Under the pieces are notes generated by a model. It made no database searches. It saw only the letters and a program-made list of their open reading frames with translations, and was not told the DNA's origin. A stretch of DNA of 43,325 nucleotides, from the NCBI GenBank assembly GCA_902810755.1, contig CADDYT010000044.1:1-43325 (forward strand), given 5' to 3'. This document shows, piece by piece, positions 1 to 8,443 of the stretch. The position numbers were made by a program, and so were the translations under genes. This stretch comes from Chloroflexota bacterium (GTDB taxonomy: Bacteria; Chloroflexota; Ktedonobacteria; Ktedonobacterales; Ktedonobacteraceae). Positions within the stretch are counted from its first letter, which is position 1; each line of letters starts with the position of its first letter.

Positions 1-48
1 GGGTAAATGTTGGGGTGGGCGTCGGGGTAAATGTTGGGGTGGGCGTTG
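1..48. repeat. 24-nt tandem repeat in the kinase tail
   Basis: Two copies of a 24-nt unit (1-24 and 25-48) differ by one base and encode the Thr/Pro-rich extracellular tail of the kinase. Because 24 is a multiple of three, copy-number change would lengthen or shorten the tail without shifting the frame. The array may continue to the left of the window. Confidence 0.75.
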
Positions 49-1180
49 GCGTGGGAGCATGATGGGCTACCGGCGAAGCAACAACCGGTGGCGTTGTCTT
101 ATGAGCGGGGCCGAACGCCAGGAAAAGAGCTGCGCCTGTCGCGAAAAGCAGCAGAAAAACGAGCAGCAGAGGGAAAAGGACACGCCTGCTGCGAGAGGGC
201 AATTTATACACATGGACGGTAGGTTCGGTTGCGAAAGTGTCTTTCTGGCCGGTGGTCAGTGGCGCGGGGAGATGTTCCGGGGAAAGCATCAGCAGAGGCC
301 CCTGGCTTTCGGAATGCTCTACAGGGATTGCTGCGGCCTGTTGTTCCTTGAGCGCCTGCCAGAAATCCCTGACGCTGGCGTAACGCTCGTTGCTATTGAG
401 AGACAGCGCCCGCTGGATGACGGCAGCCACTCCCGGCGAGATCTCAGGGTTGAGCATGTTGACGGGCACAAGCGGATCGACGCCCGCGCTGCCCAGTTCT
501 GTCATCCGATAGAGGGCATCAGCGGGGACGGTGCCGGTCAGCAGGGTGTAGACGGTGGCAGCCAGCCCGTAGATATCCGTGCGTGTAGTAGTTCCCCGGC
601 TGTACTGCTCCGGGGCGGCATAGCCGGGTGAGGCATGGCGGATCGCCGTCGTCGTCGCATCGCTCTCCTGCTCTTTGGCAATGCCAAAATCGACCAGCAC
701 CGATTCGTTGAGCGAAAGGGAGATAATCATATTAGCTGGCTTGATATCGCGATGCACAACAGGCGGACGCTGCTCGTGCAGGTAGGTAATGGCCTCCGCG
801 ATGGGGGAAAGCATCGCCAGTACCTGAGCAAGGGAGAACCGCTTATCCGGCTGCTGCCTGCGCAGCGCTTCCAGATTTGGCCCCTCGATATAATCCATCA
901 GAATATAAGCACGGGTCTGCTGCTCGTTCTCAAAGGTGCGGTAGACGCGAGGCAGCGCCGGGTGGTCGAGCCGCTTGAGAACCTCGCCTTCAAAGATGAA
1001 GCGTTCTCGCTCAGAGCGGCCCGGCGAGATCGCTTCTTTGAGGGCGTAAAGATTTCCGCGCACGCGCGTATCCCGCACAAGATAGACCGCGCCAAAACCG
1101 CCCTTGCCGAGCAAGCCCTCTATCACATAGCGGTTGTGGACAACGGTCCCGTTGGGGAGAATTGCCTGTACCTCTTGCAC
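1..1180 (-). CDS. Ser/Thr protein kinase (PknB type), 3' end cut off by the window
   Basis: A eukaryotic-type membrane-anchored Ser/Thr kinase. Reading from a GTG at 1180, the frame is open to the window edge. It shows the glycine loop GKGGFGAVY, the VAIK-like lysine in YALKE, the catalytic loop HRDIKPANMI and DFGIA. A single hydrophobic segment lies near residues 334-357, followed by a Thr/Pro-rich tail made partly of an exact 24-nt tandem repeat at 1-48. The GTG start is chosen because GAGG stands 7-10 bases upstream; no ATG fits. The kinase domain would be cytoplasmic and the tail extracellular, as in PknB relatives, but no PASTA domain is visible before the edge. A TATAAT on the minus strand at 1224-1219 is a possible -10. 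Its substrate cannot be told from this sequence. Confidence 0.9.
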   Translation of the reverse strand, partial: MQEVQAILPNGTVVHNRYVIEGLLGKGGFGAVYLVRDTRVRGNLYALKEAISPGRSERERFIFEGEVLKRLDHPALPRVYRTFENEQQTRAYILMDYIEGPNLEALRRQQPDKRFSLAQVLAMLSPIAEAITYLHEQRPPVVHRDIKPANMIISLSLNESVLVDFGIAKEQESDATTTAIRHASPGYAAPEQYSRGTTTRTDIYGLAATVYTLLTGTVPADALYRMTELGSAGVDPLVPVNMLNPEISPGVAAVIQRALSLNSNERYASVRDFWQALKEQQAAAIPVEHSESQGPLLMLSPEHLPAPLTTGQKDTFATEPTVHVYKLPSRSRRVLFPLLLVFLLLFATGAALFLAFGPAHKTTPPVVASPVAHHAPTPTPTPTFTPTPTPTFT

Positions 1181-1313
1181 GCTTCCTACCTCAAAACACA
1201 GGATGCTTTCTCCTGATGATTATATAGAAAGCGAGCGTTCTCCCGCAAGCTCATGCTGAACCACGCCTGTTCGCGCGACCGTAGCGTCTGAGCAGGCAAA
1301 CAAGTGACTGCAC

Positions 1314-2420
1314 TCAGGCTGCGCGTTGCTGCTCGCCTTCGAGAAATTCCATCAGGGCGACCTCTTCCGGATGCAGCCCTGCCAGTTCTTTCTGCGGCCC
1401 CCGCTTTTCCTGCTCCTTCAATGTCTTGAGCAGGGTACCGTTGAGATAGGCGTCGAGTACCTGGGGGTGGACATAGCACTTACGGCAGATTGCGGGTGTG
1501 TTGCCGAGGTACTGCGCCGCCTCTTTGATCGCCTCGCTGATATTCTTCTTCGCCTGTGTCTGTGTTTCCGCCTCGCCGCGCTCTTTGAGGGCCTCGACCG
1601 CGATGACCGTTCCCCACCAGGTGCGGAAATCCTTCGCCGTGAAATCTTCCCGTGTGATCTCTCTGAGGTATTCATTCACATCGGCAGACTCAATGCCCCG
1701 TACTTCATTCTGCTCGTCCAGATATTCGAACAGTTCGTGGCCGGGCAGGTCCTGCAAACGTTTGACGATGCGGGCCAGCTTCTTATCCTGCACGGTGTAG
1801 GTATGTTCCTTCCCGCTTTTGCCGCGAAAATGCAGTTGAATGTTTGAGCCGGAGACATCTACGTGCCGGTTGAGCAGCGTGGTCAGGCCATAGGACTGGT
1901 TCTCGCGCGCGTACTCTTCGTTGCCCACGCGAATGGCGGTGATATCCAGCAGGTTAATGATGGCTGCCAGCACTTTCTCGCGCGGCAGGCCCGCCTGCTG
2001 CAAATCTTGCGCCACTCTCTGTCGCAAGGCAGGCAGCGCCATACCGAAGGCCAGCATTTTATGGTACTTGGTCTCGTCGCGCACCTTGCGCCATTGCGGA
2101 TGGTAGCGATACTGCTTACGCCCTTTCGCGTCGCGCCCGGTTGCCTGGATATGCCCACGCGGTGACGGACAAATCCATACATCCGTCCACGCGGGGGGAA
2201 TGGCAAGCGAACGGATGCGCTGTAACGTTTTCTCATCGGTGATCGGCTTGCCATCAACGCCGATATAGGTGAACTGTTCGCCGACACGCTCGCGCCGGAT
2301 GCCCGGCTTCTTATCGCTCACATAGCGCAAACCGGCCATCTTCGCGACCGTTGCCGGGTCATCCACCAGCTCGCATGCGGCGGCCTGCTCCCGCTTTTCG
2401 GGTAATGGTCGCACAGACAT
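1314..2420 (-). CDS. DNA topoisomerase IB
   Basis: Type IB topoisomerase of the bacterial/poxvirus class, which relaxes supercoils through a 3'-phosphotyrosyl intermediate without ATP. The 368-residue length is normal for bacterial TopIB. The visible active-site set is Arg164 (in TAIRVGNEEY), Lys201 (FRGKSGKEH), Arg266 (AKDFRTWWGT) and the nucleophile Tyr316 in CRKCYVHPQ. The N-terminal part carries the YIGVDGKPI and SLAIPPAWTDVWICP signatures of the family. The ATG at 2420 is preceded by GGAAGGAGAGGAAG, a strong ribosome site. The gene stands alone and is codirectional with the kinase downstream. Bacterial TopIB is patchily distributed and thought to have been acquired from elsewhere; nothing in the local sequence looks foreign. 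Confidence 0.93.
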   Translation of the reverse strand: MSVRPLPEKREQAAACELVDDPATVAKMAGLRYVSDKKPGIRRERVGEQFTYIGVDGKPITDEKTLQRIRSLAIPPAWTDVWICPSPRGHIQATGRDAKGRKQYRYHPQWRKVRDETKYHKMLAFGMALPALRQRVAQDLQQAGLPREKVLAAIINLLDITAIRVGNEEYARENQSYGLTTLLNRHVDVSGSNIQLHFRGKSGKEHTYTVQDKKLARIVKRLQDLPGHELFEYLDEQNEVRGIESADVNEYLREITREDFTAKDFRTWWGTVIAVEALKERGEAETQTQAKKNISEAIKEAAQYLGNTPAICRKCYVHPQVLDAYLNGTLLKTLKEQEKRGPQKELAGLHPEEVALMEFLEGEQQRAA

Positions 2421-2567
2421 ATTCCCACTTCCTCTCCTTCCGACCTACCAGGCTGTTCTTGTCTGAAAAGAAAAGCCTGCCGTAATCCTGTCACGTACCA
2501 CCATACCTTTATGAAGACAGCCGAAAAACAGCTGCTCGGCTTAGCCCGTCGGAAGAGGGAGCTACCT

Positions 2568-2975
2568 TCACCCGACCAGGAAAGTGAGTGTGATGGGCGC
2601 GCCGATGAGAAAGATCGTGAACAGGGGCGCGTACCAGCTCGTGCCTAACCAGCCAAAATTGACGTGCGCGCTATAACCGAAATTTAGCACGGTGAACAGC
2701 GCCAGCACGCCCCCGACAAGAAAGGCGCTCACATAGGTCAGGCCGAGCGCCTCCAGGGAACTCTTGATGCTGCGTATCCCTCTCCCCAGAAAGTAGCCGA
2801 TGACGGCCATGAGCAGGCCCGGCAGCAGCAGGAGAATGATATTACGCCCGAAAACCGTGACACTGGCATTGGTGGAAGGCAAAGCGGGGAAGACAATAGC
2901 GCCTATCAGAGAGAAGAGGAGAAGCAACAGCAGAACAAGCAAGGTATCGATCAAAAATCTGACCAGTCGTCCCAT
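2568..2975 (-). CDS. Small four-helix membrane protein, unknown function
   Basis: 135 residues, strongly hydrophobic, with four likely transmembrane segments: residues about 5-30, 45-65, 80-101 and 112-133. I do not recognise the family. The start is placed at 2975 and not at the upstream 3008 because AAAGGAG lies 7 bases before this ATG, and the first helix follows at once. A short AGCCGA...TCGGCT stem downstream (about 2519-2541) could weakly terminate it. It has no operon partner: the next minus-strand gene (topoisomerase IB) starts about 150 bases further on with its own ribosome site. No catalytic motif is visible. Confidence 0.65.
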   Translation of the reverse strand: MGRLVRFLIDTLLVLLLLLLFSLIGAIVFPALPSTNASVTVFGRNIILLLLPGLLMAVIGYFLGRGIRSIKSSLEALGLTYVSAFLVGGVLALFTVLNFGYSAHVNFGWLGTSWYAPLFTIFLIGAPITLTFLVG

Positions 2976-3308
2976 AATACGCTCCTTTCGGGATGTGCGC
3001 CCTCCCAAACGAGTTCAACAAGTTCAACTTGCCTGGATCACACTAAAACGCTTGCTCTCTTGCCCAGGGGTGGACAACACAAGGCAAAGGAGGCACCGCA
3101 GAAGACTCCTCTCTATAGACACGTCAACGGCAGGGATTGTGGATACAGGAATTCCTACAAATCTACGCCTTGCAACGGGTCGATAGAGCCGAGAGGAAGC
3201 AATGAAGGAATTCTAAGGGAGCTACAGGCACATAAACTTAGAAGGGTCTGAGATAACCAGGCGGTGATAAAGCATCTGTACGATGGACGAACGAATAGGA
3301 GCTATAAA
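2976..3308. other. Gene-free stretch upstream of tRNA
   Basis: No convincing gene. A 63-codon plus-strand frame (3060-3251) has no ribosome site and no recognisable sequence. The only local structure is a short direct repeat of AGTTCAAC near 3012-3030. The promoter of the membrane protein should lie here, but no clear -35/-10 pair was seen. Confidence 0.5.
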
Positions 3309-3381
3309 TGGGCCCAGCTGGATTCGAACCAGCGACCAACCAGTTATGAGCCGGCTGCTCTAACCGCTGAGCTATGGGCCC
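3309..3381 (-). tRNA. tRNA-Ile(CAU)
   Basis: A complete cloverleaf on the minus strand: acceptor stem GGGCCCA/TGGGCCC, a D arm with AGCTCAGCGGTTAGAG, anticodon loop CTCATAA and a TTCGAAT T-loop with its stem. The anticodon is CAU, which can be Met or lysidine-modified Ile. The body, especially TTGGTCGCTGGTTC after the anticodon stem, closely resembles bacterial Ile2 (ileX-type) tRNA and not elongator Met, so Ile decoding AUA is preferred. The discriminator is A, and no CCA is encoded. The two could be separated by tRNA-specific models and by confirming a tilS gene in the genome. Confidence 0.88.
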
Positions 3382-3738
3382 TTGTTGGACGGCCCTATTG
3401 TAGCACATCTCGTAGCGCATGGGAAGAGGGCAATTTTCGCGCGTTTCGCCGGTTCCGCTGTGGAATCTGCTGAAATCTGCGCGGGGGCGATGACACAGGG
3501 GCGAAAAATAGGTAATTTTCCATAATTTCGGAAAGTCGATACCCTATTCATTCGGAGTGTGCTATAATAACAGCAGTTATGAGCAAGGTTCAGTTTCACC
3601 CTATTTCCCTGTAATGCCTGACAGGGGATAAGATAGAACCAGAAAGACGAGCAAATTTGACCCAGATTGATGGGCCGCGCCAGCAGAGAGTATGCGATGC
3701 AGCTGGCGCGGTCAAAACTTTTCCGAAGGGGACATTCA
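3382..3738. other. Leader region of korAB
   Basis: No gene is supported here; the minus-strand frame across it is a shadow. It contains the extended -10 at 3560-3568 and about 165 bases of apparent untranslated leader before korA. That leader includes a long purine-rich stretch near 3625-3660, but no riboswitch was recognised. Confidence 0.5.
3560..3568 (+). promoter_or_regulatory. Extended -10 promoter of korAB
   Basis: TGCTATAAT is a perfect -10 hexamer with the TGn extension, about 170 bases before korA. No good -35 is seen at 16-18 bases, which is typical for extended -10 promoters. The same TGCTATAAT occurs before the plus-strand LysR gene and before the Uma2 gene in this window. Confidence 0.55.
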
Positions 3739-5505
3739 ATGGCGAATGAAGTAACTATTCGTATCGGCGGTGAGTCTGGCGAAGGCACCATCTCCGGTGG
3801 CGATATCCTCGCCCTCTCTTCCGCCCGCTGGGGGTATCATGTGTATACCTTCCGCACCTTTCCCGCCGAAATCCTCGGCGGCCCCTGTATGTTTCAGGTG
3901 CGCATCAGCGACCAGCCCGTCAAATCGATGGGGGATTACGCCGATGTATTGATCTGCCTGAACAAAGAGGCCTTTGATCGCAATATTGGCGATCTGCGCC
4001 AGGGTGGCGTGCTGGTCTACGATCCCTCCGACTTCACCCCCCCTGACTCTGGCGATTACATCACGTATGCTGTTCCCTTTAACGAGATTGCCCGCAAGGA
4101 AGTGCAGCTGTTCCAGACCAAAAACATGGTCATGTTAGGCGCCATTGCGGGCCTCTTCGGCCCTCCTCTGCCAGCCCTCACGCAGGTGGTCGAGTCCCGA
4201 CTCTCAAAGTCACGTAAATCGAACCCCATCCTGATGGAAAAGAATATGCTGGCGCTGGAGATCGCAGAGAAGTATGTGAAAGAGCGGCTGACCAAGCGCG
4301 ACCCGTACCATCTGGGGCCGGTCGAGAAAGCTGACCGCGTGGTCCTCAACGGCAATCAGGCGGTGGTGGCCGGAGCATTGGCGGCCCGGTGCCGTTTCTT
4401 CGCGGGCTATCCCATTACCCCGGCCAGCGATATCATGGAGATGCTGGCAAAAGAGCTGCCGATGGTCGGCGGAACTTTCCTGCAGGCCGAAGACGAAATC
4501 GCCGCCATCACCTCCGTGCTGGGGGCGTCCTTCGGCGGCCAGCGGGCGATGACCGCGACCTCCGGTCCCGGCATCTCGCTGATGACGGAAGCGATTGGCT
4601 ACGCCTCGATGGCCGAGATTCCCGCCGTCATCGTGGACGCCCAGCGCGCAGGCCCCAGTACCGGCATGCCCACGAAGATGGAGCAGGCCGACCTGAGCCT
4701 GGCCCTCCACGCCAGTCACGGTGACACTCCACGCATGATTGTCGCCCCGGCTGACGTGGCCGACTGCTACCGGTTGATGATTCTGGCTTTCAATATGGCC
4801 GAACGCTATCAGATGCCGGTCATCTTCCTCACCGACCAGTCGCTGACCGCGCGCGTGGAAAGCGTGGACAGCAGCGTCTTCAAACCGTTGCCGATTGAGA
4901 GTCGTCTTCAGTACAGCGACGGCCATAACGGGGCCAGTAGCAACGGGCATGCCGCCGAAGTGCATGCCACTGCCGAAAGCTTTGCACGCTATGCCTACAC
5001 GGCCAGCGGCATCTCGCCCATCACCACTCCCGGCCCCGGCGCGACGCCCTACGTGGCAACCGGCCTGGAGCATGACATTCATGGGCATCCTGACTACGAG
5101 CCGGAAGACCATACAGCGATGATGGAAAAACGCTTCCGCAAGCTGGATACTGCCGCCGACGAACTGCCTCAGCCAGAGCGATATGGCGACGAGGACGCGG
5201 AAATTGGCATCATTGGCTGGGGCTCCACCGAGGGAACTATTCAGGAAGCCGTTGACCGCGCCCGCGCAAAGGGCTACAAGGTCGCCTCGCTACATCCAAA
5301 GATTCTTTCGCCCCTGCCTGATCGCACGATCCGCGCATTCATCCGCTCGGTCAACAAAGTGATCGTGCCGGAGTCGAACTATACCGGTCAGTTAGCGAAT
5401 CTGCTGGGGGCGAAATACGGGCTACAGGCGATTCGCGTCAATAAATTCGGTGGGATTCCCTTCACCGCCGGTGAAATCCTGCGGGCAATTGAGGAGGTTA
5501 GCTAA
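3739..5505 (+). CDS. korA: 2-oxoacid:ferredoxin oxidoreductase, fused gamma-alpha subunit
   Basis: Large subunit of a thiamine-diphosphate 2-oxoacid (probably 2-oxoglutarate) ferredoxin oxidoreductase. The 588 residues comprise a gamma domain (about 1-190, beginning TIRIGGESGEGTISGGDIL) fused to an alpha domain (about 210-588, with FFAGYPITPASDIME and TSGPGISLMTEAIG). This gamma-alpha fusion is usual for the two-subunit KorAB type. The start at 3739 is taken because AAGGGG precedes it and the conserved N-terminus begins there; an upstream in-frame ATG (3667) adds an unconserved extension. korB follows 4 bases after its stop. A Gly/Ala/His-rich insert around residues 400-450 is probably a linker. 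Other 2-oxoacids are possible substrates, since specificity is not readable from motifs. Confidence 0.93.
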   Translation: MANEVTIRIGGESGEGTISGGDILALSSARWGYHVYTFRTFPAEILGGPCMFQVRISDQPVKSMGDYADVLICLNKEAFDRNIGDLRQGGVLVYDPSDFTPPDSGDYITYAVPFNEIARKEVQLFQTKNMVMLGAIAGLFGPPLPALTQVVESRLSKSRKSNPILMEKNMLALEIAEKYVKERLTKRDPYHLGPVEKADRVVLNGNQAVVAGALAARCRFFAGYPITPASDIMEMLAKELPMVGGTFLQAEDEIAAITSVLGASFGGQRAMTATSGPGISLMTEAIGYASMAEIPAVIVDAQRAGPSTGMPTKMEQADLSLALHASHGDTPRMIVAPADVADCYRLMILAFNMAERYQMPVIFLTDQSLTARVESVDSSVFKPLPIESRLQYSDGHNGASSNGHAAEVHATAESFARYAYTASGISPITTPGPGATPYVATGLEHDIHGHPDYEPEDHTAMMEKRFRKLDTAADELPQPERYGDEDAEIGIIGWGSTEGTIQEAVDRARAKGYKVASLHPKILSPLPDRTIRAFIRSVNKVIVPESNYTGQLANLLGAKYGLQAIRVNKFGGIPFTAGEILRAIEEVS

Positions 5506-5509
5506 TATC

Positions 5510-6355
5510 ATGGCACAGGCCACATTTACCCCGACACTCAAGGATTATAAAAGTGAAGTGAAGCCGACGTGGTGTCCCGGCTGCGGTGACTTCGGCGTCC
5601 TCAACGCAACTTTTCGCGGGCTGGCAAACCTGAAGCTGCCGCTTGACCAGACGGTCGTCGTCTCCGGCATCGGCTGCTCCAGCCGCTTCCCCCACTTCGT
5701 GAAGACGTTCGGCATTCACAGCCTGCATGGGCGAGCGTTGCCGATGGCGCAGGGCATGAAGATGGCGCGCCCCGACCTCACCATCGTTGCGGTAGGCGGC
5801 GACGGCGATTTCTTCAGCATCGGCGCCGGCCACCTGATCCACGCCGCGCTGCGCAACATCGATATCACGGCAGTGGTCATGGATAACGAGATCTACGGCC
5901 TGACCAAAGGCCAGACCTCGCCAACCTCGCCGCACGGCCACGTTACCAAGTCGACACCCTACGGCCTGATGGCCTCGCAGTTCAACCCGATTGCGACGGC
6001 GCTTTCGCTCAACGTCAGCTTCGTGGCTCGCGGCTACTCCGCTAAGCCAAAAGAACTGGCGTCACTGATCGAGCAAGGGATCAACCATCACGGCTTCTCC
6101 TTCATCCACGTCCTCAGTCCCTGCCCGACGTTCTACAATACGTTCGATGCCTGGGACGCCTCTGTCACCCCCATCCCCGCCGATCATGACCCGCATGACC
6201 GGGCAAAGGCAATGGTGCTGGCGATGGAAACGGAGAAGCAATACATGGGCATCTTCTACCAGGACGAGCGCCCGACAATGGATCAGGCCGCGCACGAACT
6301 CGCCGCTCAGGCCAGAGAGTTCAACATCGAACAGTACATGAAACGCTACGCTTAA
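5510..6355 (+). CDS. korB: 2-oxoacid:ferredoxin oxidoreductase, beta subunit
   Basis: TPP-binding beta subunit that partners the upstream gamma-alpha gene; 281 residues, normal length. It carries the WCPGCGDFG cysteine motif near the N-terminus, which in this family contributes to the single [4Fe-4S] cluster, SGIGCSSRFPHFVKTFGIHS, and the TPP/Mg signature GGDGDFFSIG...MDNEIYGLTKGQTSPT. GAGGAGG at 5491-5497 lies within the end of korA, 12 bases before the ATG, so the two are almost certainly one transcript. No ferredoxin, delta subunit or dehydrogenase accessory gene is adjacent, so the electron acceptor must be encoded elsewhere. Confidence 0.94.
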   Translation: MAQATFTPTLKDYKSEVKPTWCPGCGDFGVLNATFRGLANLKLPLDQTVVVSGIGCSSRFPHFVKTFGIHSLHGRALPMAQGMKMARPDLTIVAVGGDGDFFSIGAGHLIHAALRNIDITAVVMDNEIYGLTKGQTSPTSPHGHVTKSTPYGLMASQFNPIATALSLNVSFVARGYSAKPKELASLIEQGINHHGFSFIHVLSPCPTFYNTFDAWDASVTPIPADHDPHDRAKAMVLAMETEKQYMGIFYQDERPTMDQAAHELAAQAREFNIEQYMKRYA

Positions 6356-6381
6356 AAGCGAGCGAGCGGGTCATGAGTCAG

Positions 6382-6475
6382 CGAGCAGGCCTGCTCGTGC
6401 GTGGCTGGCCTGCTGGCGGGCTGGCCTGCTCGCCGCTGGTCTGCTGGCGGCTGGCCTGCTGGCCTGCTAGCGGCT
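6382..6475. repeat. Palindrome plus CTGGCCTGCTGGCGG-like direct repeats after korB
   Basis: A perfect 16-bp palindrome, CGAGCAGGCCTGCTCG (6382-6397), is followed by four or five imperfect copies of CTGGCCTGCTGGCGG up to about 6475. It lies between the korB stop and the convergent small gene. The palindrome could act as a transcription stop, but there is no T-run. Confidence 0.6.
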
Positions 6476-6506
6476 GTACTCCCTGCACGCTTACACCCTG
6501 AGTACT

Positions 6507-6734
6507 CTAGAAGGAACTCGCCTGAGCATTTGCCGTCTTATCGGAACTGAGAGAGGCCAGCACGGCGCGCGTAAATTCCTCCCCACAGGGCTGGCAGAAG
6601 AGGCCGCTCTCATTGTGATAGTGTCCGCCAATAGCTGTCAATTGCTGTTCGGCTGGCTTGCCACACCACTCACAGAGGCTGCCGCGAGGAGCAAAATCAA
6701 CAGAGATAGGCCGGTGAAATTCGTTCTGGGTCAT
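6507..6734 (-). CDS. Small CxxC/CxxC zinc-ribbon-like protein
   Basis: 75 residues with two cysteine pairs, CEWC and CQPC, spaced about 30 apart with a histidine-rich GGHYHNES between them. This pattern suggests a single small zinc ribbon. The family is not recognised. Start at 6734 (MTQNEF) is preferred because GGAG is about 9 bases upstream; the longer form starts from a GTG without a ribosome site. The gene is convergent with korB and has no partner. Possible roles include nucleic-acid or protein binding, but no target can be named. Confidence 0.6.
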   Translation of the reverse strand: MTQNEFHRPISVDFAPRGSLCEWCGKPAEQQLTAIGGHYHNESGLFCQPCGEEFTRAVLASLSSDKTANAQASSF

Positions 6735-7010
6735 AAGGTATTCTCCTACTTCATGCTGGTCGGATGTCACAGATCAGTCAGTCCGTTCGTTCAGCTCAGC
6801 TAACTCTGGCACGCACTATTAACATCCTACCTACGGGTCGACACAACCGATCCGGTGGTCAGCGGCACTGGAGAATCCACCTGGAATTGCTTGTTTTACC
6901 TCAGCTTTGAGGCGGGGGAGGAAACACTGCTCCACTTCCCATGCTCAGGGAAGCGCCTGTACTTGCGGTACAATCGCCATCTATACTATAGCACACTTTT
7001 CATAAGAGTG

Positions 7011-7301
7011 CTAGTCCTCAAAACGCCGGGAGGCAGGGGAAGAAACTGGCGTTGAAGCCGATGTATCTTCCGCGTCCTCTTCCAGGGCGGGGAAACGCGA
7101 AGAGAGACGACCGCCCGTGAACCAGCCAATGGCACCAAGCCCGATCGTCAGTCCAAACCAGATCAATACGTCAGTGTTGAAGGCCACATTAAACGAAAGA
7201 GCCAGCACACTGGCCAGGATGAGGCCGAGGGTCAGACCCAGCGTTGTTCCCACCAGACATCCCGGATGCGCCAGGTTACGCCCGCGTAATTGCTTCATCA
7301 T
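7011..7301 (-). CDS. Small two-helix membrane protein, unknown function
   Basis: 96 residues. Two hydrophobic segments (about residues 15-38 and 45-63) are separated by a short loop and followed by an acidic Ser/Thr/Pro-rich C-terminal tail. Small glycine-rich GTTLGLTLGLIL packing motifs occur in the first helix. GAAGG about 10 bases before the ATG pair supports the start. The family is not recognised. It is isolated between two intergenic regions and transcribed away from the P-loop kinase gene. Confidence 0.55.
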   Translation of the reverse strand: MMKQLRGRNLAHPGCLVGTTLGLTLGLILASVLALSFNVAFNTDVLIWFGLTIGLGAIGWFTGGRLSSRFPALEEDAEDTSASTPVSSPASRRFED

Positions 7302-7717
7302 TGCAACAATACCTTCTATCCAGATAATCTACGCAAAAGCATCATACCGCCCACCGGCCCGAACGTCAAGTCTAAGCAGGAGTGCAATAAATTCTCCTTG
7401 CAGACACAATGCGAAGCAAAGGTGGAACAGGGAATAACGTAGCAAAGTACATCAAAGCACCTCTACTTCATCATAAAGCACAGTCTCAATTGATGAGCTA
7501 GTAATTTAGTACCACCAGCAATGCTGTAACCCTCACACTTCGGTGGCACATCGTCTATAATATATTATACGGTGACATAATATTCACTCCGGTTATGTCA
7601 CGGGCAGGTCATCATAACGAGAAACCACAGAAGGACAGTGTTCCCTTCCAGGGAAGACGGCAAGATTCATGCTATAAAAATTTCAGGAAAGAAAGATTTT
7701 CAGAAGTGTACGCGAGG
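7302..7717. other. Intergenic region before the P-loop kinase
   Basis: Contains the promoter and dyad at 7556-7601, described separately. The rest holds no supported gene; the plus-strand frame 7117-7437 is a shadow of the membrane protein. The true start of the downstream gene could be as early as 7595, which would shorten this stretch. Confidence 0.5.
7556..7601 (+). promoter_or_regulatory. Palindromic -10 and operator-like dyad before the P-loop kinase
   Basis: TATAATATATTATA (7556-7569) is a perfect palindrome containing a consensus -10 on both strands. It is followed at once by GTGACATAA-N12-TTATGTCAC (7572-7580 and 7593-7601), a 9-bp dyad that would lie at about +4 to +34 of the transcript. 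This fits an operator or a 5' hairpin. No convincing -35 was found. Confidence 0.45.
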
Positions 7718-8278
7718 ATGTTTATTGTCATGCGAGGCTACCCCGGCACGGGGAAAAGTACAATAGCGCGAGCCATCGCTGCCGCGCTACATGCTCCACT
7801 CATCGACAGAGATGTCATACGCCAGAAGGCCGTCGATATCTTCGGCGATATAGCGGGCATCGGGCGCTTCTCATATGAATTGATGTTCGCACTGGCCCGC
7901 GAACAACTGCAACTGGGCCTGAGTATCGTCATGGATACCCCCCTGACATACCAGACGACCTACGAGCAATCACGGGAACTGGCCCGGACGTTCCACATTC
8001 CTATGCTGGTCGTCCACTGTCAGTGTCCACCGGAGGTACAAAAGCGGCGTCTGGAAGGTCGGAAGGGAAAGGTTTCAGAGTTCCAGATTACATCCTGGGA
8101 GGAATGGCTGCGCTGGAAGCCGCGCTTCGAGGAATTTGAAGACGAAGGTTGCGTGATTGATACATCCAATCCGCTCGACGATTCGCTGGAGAGGGTGATG
8201 CGCCGCATCCATGAATTACATGCGCCTCCTATCACCTCTACCAGCGAACAGGAACAACCAGATCAGCAAAGAATCTAA
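7718..8278 (+). CDS. P-loop small-molecule kinase (AAA_33/zeta-toxin-like)
   Basis: A P-loop NTPase of the gluconate-kinase/zeta-toxin-like group. The Walker A GYPGTGKST follows the first strand MFIVMR, DRDVIRQKA resembles a substrate-binding aspartate motif, and CQCPPEVQKRRLEGRKGK resembles a lid with arginines. 186 residues from this start. An earlier in-frame ATG at 7595 adds 41 residues rich in Lys/Arg that do not look like the fold, and it sits inside an inverted repeat; however, neither start has a clean ribosome site. The substrate is unknown. No antitoxin-like gene is adjacent, which argues against a classical zeta toxin. Confidence 0.75.
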   Translation: MFIVMRGYPGTGKSTIARAIAAALHAPLIDRDVIRQKAVDIFGDIAGIGRFSYELMFALAREQLQLGLSIVMDTPLTYQTTYEQSRELARTFHIPMLVVHCQCPPEVQKRRLEGRKGKVSEFQITSWEEWLRWKPRFEEFEDEGCVIDTSNPLDDSLERVMRRIHELHAPPITSTSEQEQPDQQRI

Positions 8279-8332
8279 TCCTCTTCAGGGAACTCATCTG
8301 AATGGGTCTTGCAATTGAAAGCGTCCCCTCAC

Positions 8333-8419
8333 CTGTCATGGTGAGGGAAGCGAAGAATCTACGGGGGCCACGACGGACAGCCGGTTATCAGGGATTCTTC
8401 GCTTCCCTCACCATGACAG
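8333..8419. repeat. Long inverted repeat, TGTCATG...GCGAAGAATC family, copy 1
   Basis: Perfect 27-bp arms (8333-8359 and 8393-8419) around a 33-nt centre, lying between two convergent genes. The outer ends read CTGTCATGGTGAGGGAAGCG. Related copies occur at 19108-19180 and 20813-20906. It could terminate transcription from both sides. Confidence 0.85.
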
Positions 8420-8443
8420 ATCCGCGATGGGTGGCCTTGCGGA

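Noticed and set aside
2519..2541. Terminator after the small membrane protein
   Set aside because: The AGCCGA/TCGGCT stem is short with a large loop and no following T-run, so it is too weak to annotate.
3060..3251. 63-codon frame between the membrane protein and the tRNA
   Set aside because: No ribosome site at its ATG, and the composition is not protein-like.
3238..3420. Minus-strand 60-codon frame containing QGPIAQRLEQPAHNWLVAG
   Set aside because: This is the familiar mistranslation of a tRNA gene, here tRNA-Ile(CAU).
4210..5112. 300-codon minus-strand open frame opposite korA
   Set aside because: It lies wholly inside the well-supported korA gene, has no ribosome site and no recognisable domain. 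Long antisense frames are common in GC-rich genes.
7595..8278. P-loop kinase as a zeta toxin of a toxin-antitoxin pair
   Set aside because: No small antitoxin-like gene is adjacent, and the substrate-binding residues diagnostic of zeta toxins cannot be confirmed by eye.
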